A DNA stretch of 64,000 nt from Yinghuangia soli. GTDB lineage: Bacteria; Actinomycetota; Actinomycetes; Streptomycetales; Streptomycetaceae. Position numbers and translations under genes: made by a program. How positions within the stretch are numbered: position 1 is the stretch's first letter; the number at the start of each line of letters is the position of its first letter. The notes under the pieces are model-generated. The model saw only the letters and a list, made by a program, of their open reading frames with translations. It searched no databases and was not told where the DNA came from. Where the stretch lies: the NCBI RefSeq assembly GCF_021502675.1, contig NZ_JAKFHA010000010.1, forward strand, positions 62,001 through 126,000. The letters run 5' to 3'. Positions 17,820 through 25,286 of this stretch are shown piece by piece.

Positions 17820-19087
17820 ACGCGCCGACCACACCGGCGGTGCTGATCGCCGCCCCGGTACTGGCCGCCGGAGCGGTCCTGCTGGCCGGCGCACGCAGCG
17901 GGCGCGGCCGCATCCGCGACCTCACTTCGCATCAGCCGGCCGACGATCCTGGCCGGAAGGGAGATTTTGGTGCAGATGGGGCGCAAGTCGAGAACGCGGC
18001 CCGCCACAACAGCGGTTCGTACGGTGACCGTGCCGTCCGCGACCATGCCGACCATGACCGTGCCGACCATGACCGTGCCGACCATGACCGTGCCGACCAT
18101 GACCGTGCCGACCATGACCGTGCCGACCATGACCGTGCCGACCACGGCGGCGGACACGACCTCGGCTTCGGACAAGACCTCGGACACGACCTTCATCCTG
18201 GCCCGCTTGGTCCTCCTGCCGTTCTCGGACCTTCGCGAACTCCCGCTCCTTCGACCTCTTCGCCCTCGACCTCGTCGACCTCATCCATCCCTTCGATGCC
18301 TTCCCCTGCCCAAAGCCTGGGTCCGGGCGGCAGTTCGGGCGCTCTGAATCCGGCGGCGGGGCGCGTCCCTTGGGGCACGCTGCAACGGCTGCCGGCGGTG
18401 CGTGTCGGGCTGCCGGTGCTGGCCGGAGGCGCGATGCTCGGCTTCACGGCATCCTCTCCGGTGCCGGTCCTGGTGGCCCTGCCGGTCGGTGTGTTCCTGG
18501 TCCGGCGGCGGGTCCGAGCGGACGCGCAACGGGAGTTCGCGGCGCTGCGGACCGGGGTGGCCGAGGTGGCCACCGCGATGGTGGGCGAACTCCGCGCCGG
18601 GCAGCAGCCGCCGGAAGCGTTCGCCGCCGCGGTGGAATCCGTCGACGGCCCGGTCCGGGCCAGGCTCGCGGAGGCCGTGGCGGTGGCCCGGATCGGCGGT
18701 GACGTCGCCGCGGCGCTGGACCGCGCCGCGGGACCGCCGGGGATGGACTCCCTGGTCCGGGTCGCGGCCTGCTGGCGGATCGCAGCCGAGCGCGGCGCCG
18801 GATTCGCCGCGGCGTTGGGCCGGGTCGCCGCCGGACTGCGCGCCGAAGAGGCCGGGCACCTCGAAGCGGCCGCCGAGCTGTCCGGCGCCCGCTCCACGGC
18901 CCGATTGCTGGCCCTGCTGCCGGTGTTCGGCATCGTGCTGGGCCAACTCGCCGGCGCCCGGCCGCTGGACGTGCTGCTGCACACCGCACCGGGATTCGTC
19001 TGCCTGGTGGTCGGATTGCTGCTCGTCGCCCTCGGGCTGCTCTGGACCGACCGCATCGCCCGCGGAGGTGGGCCGTGGACGGCGTAG
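17816..19087 (+). CDS. tadB: TadB-like membrane platform protein with repeat insertion
   Basis: A 423-residue inner-membrane protein. An N-terminal hydrophobic segment (about 6-27) is followed by an unusual linker (30-170). This linker contains six exact 15-bp repeats coding DHDRA and a Ser/Thr/Pro-rich tail. Then come two membrane segments (about 190-225), a cytosolic GspF/T2SS-F domain (about 230-350) and C-terminal helices. TadB and TadC form the platform on which TadA works. The GTG start at 17816 overlaps the tadA stop. The linker has lower third-position GC than the rest and looks inserted, but the frame is unbroken through it. Confidence 0.88.
   Translation: MNAPTTPAVLIAAPVLAAGAVLLAGARSGRGRIRDLTSHQPADDPGRKGDFGADGAQVENAARHNSGSYGDRAVRDHADHDRADHDRADHDRADHDRADHDRADHDRADHGGGHDLGFGQDLGHDLHPGPLGPPAVLGPSRTPAPSTSSPSTSSTSSIPSMPSPAQSLGPGGSSGALNPAAGRVPWGTLQRLPAVRVGLPVLAGGAMLGFTASSPVPVLVALPVGVFLVRRRVRADAQREFAALRTGVAEVATAMVGELRAGQQPPEAFAAAVESVDGPVRARLAEAVAVARIGGDVAAALDRAAGPPGMDSLVRVAACWRIAAERGAGFAAALGRVAAGLRAEEAGHLEAAAELSGARSTARLLALLPVFGIVLGQLAGARPLDVLLHTAPGFVCLVVGLLLVALGLLWTDRIARGGGPWTA
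18050..18139. repeat. Six exact 15-bp repeats inside tadB
   Basis: Unit GACCATGACCGTGCC repeated six times without mismatch, preceded by a 9-base partial copy at 18041. In the tadB frame it codes (DHDRA)6. It is open in other frames too, as expected for a 15-base unit without a stop. Confidence 0.97.
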
Positions 19088-19848
19088 CCCTGCCCGGACT
19101 GGCAAGTGCCGGTGTGCTGGCCGGGGGAGCGGTCTGGTTCGCCCTGCCCGGCCCGCCTGGCCGCCGTCGCCTGCTGCGCGGTGCGTGGGGAGCCGGCAAG
19201 CCTGCCGACCTCCCGGTGCCGCAGTCGGTACGCCGGATCCGCACGCCGCAGATACAGCGCCGGGCGGCGGCCGGGGCGGCCGGGGGAGCGGCTGTGCTGA
19301 TCGTCGGCGGTCTGCCGGGGCTCGCCGTCGGCGCCGTTGCCGGGTATCTGGTGGCGCGGAAGCTGCGCGGCGTGGTCTCGGCCGCCGACCGCGAGCGCGA
19401 CCGCCGGATCCTGGCCGATCTGCCCACCGCCGCCGACCTGTTGTCCGCCTGCCTTACGGCCGGGGCAGCTCCGGCCGAGGCGGTGGCTGCGGTCGGCACG
19501 GCGGTCGGCGGACCGCTCGGCGAGGAACTGCGGTCCGCGGCTGCCGCTGTCCGACTGGGCGGCGACCCGTTGCGCTGCTGGGGTGCGCTCGCCGAGCAGC
19601 GCGAACTGGTCCCACTGGCGAGGGCCCTGTCCCGGACCGGCGAGGGCGGTGCGCCGCTCGCCGAGCGGATCGCCGACATCGCCGATGACTGCCGGGAGCG
19701 GAGACGCCGTGAACTCACCGCCACCGCCCGGCGCACGGCCGTACGCGCGACCGTGCCGCTCGGTGTCTGCTTCCTGCCCGCCTTCCTGCTGCTCGGGGTG
19801 ATCCCGGTCGTCATCGGCCTGGCCGCCCCGCTGCTGTCCCACACCTGA
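19075..19848 (+). CDS. tadC: TadC-like membrane platform protein
   Basis: A 257-residue protein with two N-terminal membrane segments, a GspF/T2SS-F cytosolic domain (about 100-210, with the signature ILADLPTAADLLSACLTAGA) and C-terminal helices. It pairs with TadB as the platform of the Tad machine. The GTG at 19075 lies inside the end of tadB (13-base overlap) and follows GGAGGTG. Confidence 0.9.
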   Translation: MDGVALPGLASAGVLAGGAVWFALPGPPGRRRLLRGAWGAGKPADLPVPQSVRRIRTPQIQRRAAAGAAGGAAVLIVGGLPGLAVGAVAGYLVARKLRGVVSAADRERDRRILADLPTAADLLSACLTAGAAPAEAVAAVGTAVGGPLGEELRSAAAAVRLGGDPLRCWGALAEQRELVPLARALSRTGEGGAPLAERIADIADDCRERRRRELTATARRTAVRATVPLGVCFLPAFLLLGVIPVVIGLAAPLLSHT

Positions 19849-19859
19849 GGAGGACCTTC

Positions 19860-20582
19860 ATGTCCGAACACCCCGTCAGCACCGCCACCATCGACAACGC
19901 GGATGCGGCCACGACACCGGGGCTGCCCAATCCGGCTGATACTGCGGCCACTTCGCCCAGTGGGGGCCACACCGAGACCGACGGCGACTCCGTACGCGTC
20001 GACCCGGAAATCGCATCCGGGCAAGCGCCGCCATCGCCACCACCGCCGATCGGGGTGCCGAAGCAGGAACGTGTGCCGAAGCAGGTGCCTGAGACGGTGG
20101 GAGCCCCCTCGGGGCTGCCCGCGGCATGGTCCGCCCGCCTTGGGGGCGGGAGCGTCGAGCCTGCTGAACCTGCCGAGCCCGCCGAGCCACCGCCTCACGC
20201 CGCGCATCGGGCAACTCGTCGCCCCACTGAGCCTGCTGGGCCCTTGGGGCCCGTCGAGACCGTGCCGCGGGATCGAGGGCAGGCCGAGGTGGAGGACCGC
20301 GGGGGAGGAGCCGGGCCGGCTTCGGGCGGGAGTCCGGGCACGGCCCGGCTGACCGGGCTGCCGTGCGTCATCCGGCGCCGCATCATGCACCGGGCCCGAC
20401 CCGTGTGGGAGCGGGTGCGCCGTGCGGCGCGGCGCGAGGACGGCATGTCGACGGCGGAGTACGCGGTGGGCACGATCGCGGCCGTGGCGTTCAGCACCGC
20501 GCTTTACAAGGTGGTGTCGAGCGACATCGTGTCGTCCGGGCTGAGTTCGGTCATCGGCAAGGCGCTCAATGCGACGTTCTGA
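19860..20582 (+). CDS. Flp-like pilin (DUF4244) with long disordered N-terminal extension
   Basis: A 240-residue protein whose last 50 residues are a DUF4244/Flp-type pilin. A prepilin-like junction REDGMSTAEYAVGTIAAVAF begins near residue 192, and the hydrophobic helix runs to the C-terminus. The first 190 residues are disordered, Pro/Ala/Glu/Ser-rich, with a (PAE)n tract. As I know the family, members are usually about 60-120 residues, so this leader is abnormally long; processing at G-M would discard it. The ATG at 19860 has GAGGAGGA at ideal spacing, supporting translation from there. It lies between tadC and the TadE-like gene in the operon. Confidence 0.85.
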   Translation: MSEHPVSTATIDNADAATTPGLPNPADTAATSPSGGHTETDGDSVRVDPEIASGQAPPSPPPPIGVPKQERVPKQVPETVGAPSGLPAAWSARLGGGSVEPAEPAEPAEPPPHAAHRATRRPTEPAGPLGPVETVPRDRGQAEVEDRGGGAGPASGGSPGTARLTGLPCVIRRRIMHRARPVWERVRRAARREDGMSTAEYAVGTIAAVAFSTALYKVVSSDIVSSGLSSVIGKALNATF

Positions 20583-20973
20583 CCGGGGGACGCGGAAGAC
20601 CCGGTGGTCCTGGCTCACCAGGCGGGGCTCGGACGCCGGCTACGTCACAGCGGAAACGGCCGTGGTGCTTCCGGCACTTGTGCTGCTGGTGCTCGGGTTG
20701 GTCGCCGGGATTGCGGCTGCCGCGGCCCAGATTCGGTGCGTCGATGCGGCGCAAGCGGGGGCGCGGGCTGTTGCGCGGGGCGAATCCGTGGATGCGGCGA
20801 ATTCCGCCGCGCACGGGCTCGCCCCGCGCGAGGCGCAGTTCGATGCGGTCGTGCGCGACGGCACGGTCAGATTCCGGGTGACCGCCGGGATTCCGCTTCC
20901 CGGACCGTGGAGGGAATTGCGAATTCCGGTGGAGCATAAGGCCGTTGTTGCCATGGAACCGGCGGGGCCATGA
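20569..20973 (+). CDS. TadE-like pseudopilin
   Basis: A 134-residue protein with an N-terminal basic stretch, then the TadE signature GYVTAETAVVLPAL starting the membrane helix (about 24-52), and a small extracytoplasmic domain. Minor pilin-like subunit of the Tad fibre. The ATG at 20569 overlaps the pilin gene end by 14 bases, and its own stop overlaps the next gene as ATGA, so translation is coupled. Confidence 0.88.
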   Translation: MRRSDRGTRKTRWSWLTRRGSDAGYVTAETAVVLPALVLLVLGLVAGIAAAAAQIRCVDAAQAGARAVARGESVDAANSAAHGLAPREAQFDAVVRDGTVRFRVTAGIPLPGPWRELRIPVEHKAVVAMEPAGP

Positions 20974-21356
20974 GGCTCCGGGGACGCCCCGGAGGAGGGA
21001 AGGAGGTGGGATTCGGCCATCGCGAGCGGGGGTCGGCGACGGTCTGGGCCGCGGTGTGGGCGTTGCTGCCGGTGTGCCTGGCCTGTGTGGTGCTGGCGTT
21101 CGGTGCCGCGGCGGCGGCGCGGCACCGGGCTGCGGTCGCCGCCGATGGCGCGGCGCTGGCCGCCGCCGCGCAGGCCGACGCGGGCCAGGGGCCGGCGTGC
21201 GCGGCGGCCCGCCGGATCGCCGCGGCTCAGGGGGCAGTCCTGGTGTCGTGCACGGTGAGATCGGGGTTCGCGGACGTGGTCGCGGAGACCCGCATGCCGC
21301 TCCTGGCCGGCCAGTCGCGGGTCTCCCGCGTCCCCGCGCGTGCAGGCCCGGGCTGA
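20970..21356 (+). CDS. Helicase/secretion-neighbourhood TadE/TadG-like protein
   Basis: A 128-residue protein with ERGSATVWAAVWALLPVCLA starting a single membrane helix (about 20-45), then AARHRAAVAADGAALAAA, the pattern of the Rv3654c-like TadE/G family that closes this operon in actinobacteria. The ATG at 20970 overlaps the previous stop. The gene ends 36 bases from the convergent helicase gene. Confidence 0.87.
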   Translation: MRLRGRPGGGKEVGFGHRERGSATVWAAVWALLPVCLACVVLAFGAAAAARHRAAVAADGAALAAAAQADAGQGPACAAARRIAAAQGAVLVSCTVRSGFADVVAETRMPLLAGQSRVSRVPARAGPG

Positions 21357-21392
21357 CCGCCGCAATCCCGCGGGCTCAGGCGGGGCGGCAGG

Positions 21393-23756
21393 TCAGGGGC
21401 GTCCTCTCAGCAGTGTCGCCAACAGGCGGATGGCGCCTGTCTTGTCGAGGGGGAAGTTGCCGTTGCCGCACTTCGGGGACTGGACGCAGCTGGGGCAGCC
21501 GGATTCGCATTCGCAGGAGGCGATGGCCTCCATCGTGGCGGTGAGCCAGTGCGCGGCGGTGGCGTATGCGCGTTCGGCGAAGCCGGCGCCGCCGGCGTGG
21601 CCGTCGTAGACGAAGACGGTGGGCAGGGCGGTGTCCGGGTGCAGGGCGGTGGACACGCCGCCGATGTCCCAGCGGTCGCAGGTCGCGAACAGGGGAAGGA
21701 GGCCGATCGAGGCATGTTCGGCGGCGTGTGCGGCGCCGGGCAGGTCGGCCTCCTCCAGGCCGGCTTCGGCGACCTGGTCGGGGGTCACCGTCCACCACAC
21801 CGCGCGGGTGCGCAGCGAGCGTTCGGGCAGATCCAGCTTGTGCTCGCCGAGGACCTGGCCGGTGGCGATCCGGCGGCGCTGGTAGGACACCACGCGGCTG
21901 GTGACCTCGACCGAGCCGAAGCACAGCCGTCCCGGTCCCCAGTCCTCGGCGCGGACTTCCTCCAGGATGCGGATGTCGGTCTTCTCGCGGGCGGTCGTCG
22001 TCCAGTCGGGGGCGGCGCGGCGGACCAGTGCCACGTCGTCCTCCAGGTCGAGCAGCCGCACGATGTACGTCTCGCCCTGGTGCAGGTGCACGGCGCCCTG
22101 GTGGACGGCGCTGTGCGCCGCTGCGGCGTCCACGGTGCCCAGGACGCGCCCGGTGTCCTCCTCGACCACGCGGACGGCCTGGCCTGCCGAGCCGCGGATG
22201 TCGGTGAGGTCGGTGGCGCGTTCGCGGCTGGTCCAGTACCAGCCGGTGGCGCGGCGGCGCAGCAGGCCGCGGCGTTCGAGGCCGGGCAGGAGCTCGGCGG
22301 CGACCGGGCCGAACAGCGGCAGGTCGGCTTCCTCGAGCGGCAGTTCCGCGGCTGCCGCGCAGAGGTGCGGGGCCAGGACGTACGGGTTGTCCGGGTCGAG
22401 CACGGTCGCCTCGACGGGCCGGTCGAAGAGGGCTTCGGGGTGGTGCACCAGGAAGGTGTCCAGCGGGTCGTCGCGGGCCACCAGGACGGCCAGCGCGTCC
22501 TGCCCGGCGCGGCCGGCCCGGCCGGCCTGCTGCCACAGTGAGGCGCGGGTGCCCGGGTAGCCGGCCATCAGGACCGCATCCAGACCGGAGACGTCCACGC
22601 CGAGTTCGAGTGCGGTGGTGGCCGCCACGCCGAGCAAGCTTCCGTCGTGCAGTGCGCGTTCGAGGTCGCGGCGCTCGGCGGCGAGGTAGCCGGAGCGGTA
22701 GGTGGCGACCCGGTCGGCGAGCTTGGCGTCGATGCGTTCGAGCCGGTCGCGGGCGATGACCCGGACCACTTCGGCGCCGCGCCGGGAGCGGACGAAGGCG
22801 ACCGTGCGCACGCCGTCGACGACCAGGTCGGTGAGCAGGTCGGCGGTCTCGGCGGTGGCGGTGCGCCGTACCGGGGCGCCGCGTTCGCCCTTGAGGTCGG
22901 TGAGCGGGGGCTCCCACAGCGCGAAGGTCAGTCCGCCGCGCGGCGAGGCGTCCTCGGTCACCGCCTCCACGTCGCCGGGCGCCGCGCCGATCAGCCGGGC
23001 GGCGGCCGCCGCCGGGTCCGAGACGGTCGCGGAGGCCAGCACGAAGACCGGATCGGCGCCGTATCGGCGGCAGATCCGCCGCAGCCGGCGCAGCACTTGG
23101 GCGACATGCGAGCCGAACACGCCGCGGTACGTGTGGCACTCGTCCACGACAACGTATTTCAAGGTTTTCAGAAAGGCCGACCACGTGCGGTGCGCGGGCA
23201 GCAGCGAGCGGTGCAACATGTCCGGATTGGTCAGCACGTACGAGGCCTGCGCGCGCACCCATTGGCGCAGCTCGGCAGGCGTGTCGCCGTCATAGGCCGC
23301 GGCCCGGACGCGGTCGAGTCCGGTACCGGCCGCGCGCAGCTCGTCGACGGCGCGTACCTGGTCCGCTGCGAGTGCTTTCGCAGGGGACAGATACAGCGCG
23401 GTGGCACCACGGCCGTTCGGTGCCCGGGTACCCTCCAAGAGGGCGGTGAGTACCGGCAGTAGGTAGGCCATGGACTTGCCCGAGGCGGTGCCGGTCGCAA
23501 GTACGACAGACCGGCCCGACGCGGCGGCCGATGCGGCACGTGCCTGGTGTTCCCAAGGGTGGTCGATACCGGCCGCCCGAAAAGCGTCCACGACTTCCGG
23601 GCGCGCCCATTCGGGCCATGCGGCCGGCCGGCCCCCGCGCGGGGGTATACGCCGAACGTGTGTCACTCGATCGGGTCGCCCGTGGGCCGCGAGCAAGCGG
23701 TCCAACAGGTCTTCCTGGGAGTGTGGATTGGGCGACATCGGGCACCAGTCTGGCAT
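21393..23756 (-). CDS. DEAH-box-type superfamily 2 helicase (helicase/secretion neighbourhood)
   Basis: A 787-residue SF2 helicase. Motif I is ATGTASGKS (about 86-94), motif II DECH (VVVDECHTY), motif III SATVSDP, and motif VI QQAGRAGRAGQ. A C-terminal DUF1998-like region ends in a four-cysteine cluster (CECESGCPSC...C), as in MrfA/YprA-type repair helicases. This is the family that gives the neighbourhood its name; a DNA repair role is inferred from relatives, and any link to secretion is only positional. Two starts are possible (23756 and 23738) and neither has a ribosome site; a leaderless transcript is possible. It is divergent from bldG. Confidence 0.9.
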   Translation of the reverse strand: MPDWCPMSPNPHSQEDLLDRLLAAHGRPDRVTHVRRIPPRGGRPAAWPEWARPEVVDAFRAAGIDHPWEHQARAASAAASGRSVVLATGTASGKSMAYLLPVLTALLEGTRAPNGRGATALYLSPAKALAADQVRAVDELRAAGTGLDRVRAAAYDGDTPAELRQWVRAQASYVLTNPDMLHRSLLPAHRTWSAFLKTLKYVVVDECHTYRGVFGSHVAQVLRRLRRICRRYGADPVFVLASATVSDPAAAAARLIGAAPGDVEAVTEDASPRGGLTFALWEPPLTDLKGERGAPVRRTATAETADLLTDLVVDGVRTVAFVRSRRGAEVVRVIARDRLERIDAKLADRVATYRSGYLAAERRDLERALHDGSLLGVAATTALELGVDVSGLDAVLMAGYPGTRASLWQQAGRAGRAGQDALAVLVARDDPLDTFLVHHPEALFDRPVEATVLDPDNPYVLAPHLCAAAAELPLEEADLPLFGPVAAELLPGLERRGLLRRRATGWYWTSRERATDLTDIRGSAGQAVRVVEEDTGRVLGTVDAAAAHSAVHQGAVHLHQGETYIVRLLDLEDDVALVRRAAPDWTTTAREKTDIRILEEVRAEDWGPGRLCFGSVEVTSRVVSYQRRRIATGQVLGEHKLDLPERSLRTRAVWWTVTPDQVAEAGLEEADLPGAAHAAEHASIGLLPLFATCDRWDIGGVSTALHPDTALPTVFVYDGHAGGAGFAERAYATAAHWLTATMEAIASCECESGCPSCVQSPKCGNGNFPLDKTGAIRLLATLLRGRP

Positions 23757-23864
23757 CCAATGTCGTGGGATTCATCGTCCTGTAGCGCCCATAAGTGGTT
23801 GAATGCCTTGGCGGCTGCCGATCCTTGGGGGGCGACCGCTCGATAGCAAGGTGCTGGAGGATCC

Positions 23865-24206
23865 GTGGACCTGTCCCTGTCGACCCGAACCGAGGGCGGC
23901 CGTACGGTCGTCGAGGTGGGCGGCGAGATCGATGTGTACACCGCCCCCAAACTGCGCGAGCAATTGGTGGAACTCGTCAATGACGGGAGCTACCACCTGA
24001 TCGTGGACATGGAGGGTGTGGACTTCCTGGACTCGACGGGTCTGGGCGTCCTGGTCGGCGGCCTGAAGCGCGTGCGTGCGCATGAGGGCTCGCTGCGTCT
24101 GGTGTGCACTCAGGAGCGCATCCTGAAGATCTTCCGTATCACCGGCCTCACCAAGGTGTTCCCCATCCACACCTCGGTGGCGGAGGCCGTCGCCGCGACG
24201 GACTGA
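23865..24206 (+). CDS. bldG: Anti-anti-sigma factor BldG
   Basis: A 113-residue single-domain STAS protein, nearly identical to Streptomyces BldG as I recall it. The phosphorylatable serine is S57 in LDSTGLGVL. BldG controls aerial mycelium and antibiotic production and stress sigma factors by partner switching with several anti-sigma factors. The GTG at 23865 follows GGAGG. The gene for a RsbW-like anti-sigma factor lies 120 bases downstream, as in S. coelicolor, where bldG is expressed both alone and with that gene. Confidence 0.97.
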   Translation: MDLSLSTRTEGGRTVVEVGGEIDVYTAPKLREQLVELVNDGSYHLIVDMEGVDFLDSTGLGVLVGGLKRVRAHEGSLRLVCTQERILKIFRITGLTKVFPIHTSVAEAVAATD

Positions 24207-24326
24207 AATCCGGGACGCCCCGTTCGCGCTGCGGACGGGCGTTCCGTCCGCCACCGCTCATCCAGGTAGCGCTTCGCACCGGACAGCCCACCGGTCGGAT
24301 CGTCGGCAAGTACGGCTGGGGGATCT

Positions 24327-24794
24327 ATGGCCATCGTCGAGCTGCGCTTCACGGCGCTGCCCGAACACGTCCGCACGGCGAGGCTCGTTGCCGCTGCCGT
24401 CGCCCGCCGGGCCGGCGTGGCCGAGTCGGTGCTGGACGAAGTGCGCCTCGCCGTGGGCGAAGCCTGCTCGCGCGCGGTCGGCCTGACCCGTCAGGTCGGC
24501 GCGGACGAGCCGGTCACGGTGACTCTCGACGACGGCGAAGGCCGGTTCTCGATCGAGGTGCGCGATGCGGTGCCGCAGCCTGCTGCGGTGGGTGCGGGCG
24601 AGGGCAGTGCCTCCAGCCCGTTCCCCGGCGCCGCCGCGAACGGTGCGAGCCTGGACGTCGCGGAGAGCGAGCTGGGCCTCGCGGTGATCCTCGGACTGGT
24701 GGACGAGCTCGATGTCCGGGCCGGCGCCGAGGGCGGCAGCATCCGGATGTCCTGGCCGTCCGCGAAGGACAAGCCGGGCGACGAACCGGTCTGA
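24327..24794 (+). CDS. RsbW-like anti-sigma factor, presumed BldG partner
   Basis: A 155-residue protein with a HATPase_c_2 (serine kinase anti-sigma) fold: N-box region LDEVRLAVGEACSRAV at about 36-51 and a later GLAVILGLVDEL segment. The ATP-lid region is Ala/Gly/Ser-rich and the glycine-box motifs are degenerate, so kinase activity is uncertain. Its place directly after bldG matches the anti-sigma gene known to interact with BldG in S. coelicolor. The ATG at 24327 follows GGGGGAT. It is followed by a small hairpin. Confidence 0.9.
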   Translation: MAIVELRFTALPEHVRTARLVAAAVARRAGVAESVLDEVRLAVGEACSRAVGLTRQVGADEPVTVTLDDGEGRFSIEVRDAVPQPAAVGAGEGSASSPFPGAAANGASLDVAESELGLAVILGLVDELDVRAGAEGGSIRMSWPSAKDKPGDEPV

Positions 24795-25286
24795 CGCACG
24801 GATTTTCCGACCGGCTGATCCGACCGGCTGATCTCATCGGCCTGCGCCGGTCCGGCCCTACCGGTCCGACCGGTCGGGCGGTGCACGACTTTTCCGGAGC
24901 CGACGGCTCCGAACGGCTGATTCTCTTCCACGGCGGGTGACCCGGTTCCGGGCACCCGCCGTCGTGCTGTCCGGGAACAGCCGCAGGACGGCCGCGGGAC
25001 AGCCGCGGGACAGGCGGGCGCAGCGTGGTCCAGCGGGACTGCGCGGGACGGGCCGCACCCTGATCCGACCCGGTGCATTTCCCGTTTTCGGGTCGGCAAA
25101 ACATGGTTACTCGGGAATGCCCGAAACGCGGCATAGCACGCGTATTTTATGTGTAATTAGATATGATCATGAAGATTTCCATGGTGTGTTCTTGATCATT
25201 TGCATACACTCCCATTCACGTTGTAAAAGATCGTCTAGCGCCCGTCTGAGAAGCCAGTCCGAAACATCCCTCGCGATGGAGGACGC
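24795..25286. other. 492-base intergenic region with AT-rich hppA leader
   Basis: The first part carries a terminator-like hairpin and a run of short CCGGTC-type direct and inverted repeats (about 24805-24880). The second part (about 25135-25245) is strikingly AT-rich for this genome, with TGATCATG and TTGATCAT, and probably contains the hppA promoter(s). No gene seen. Confidence 0.6.
24895..24911 (+). terminator. Small hairpin after the anti-sigma gene
   Basis: 7-bp stem CGGAGCC/GGCTCCG with a 3-base loop, 100 bases after the stop codon. A weak terminator candidate for the bldG transcript. Confidence 0.45.

Noticed and set aside
18050-18139. CRISPR array
   Set aside because: Units are contiguous with no spacers and lie inside a coding frame; no cas genes nearby.
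17967-18347. Alternative plus-strand frame reading (TMTVP)n across the 15-bp repeats
   Set aside because: The tadB frame is continuous with conserved domains on both sides. A 15-base unit is naturally open in several frames.
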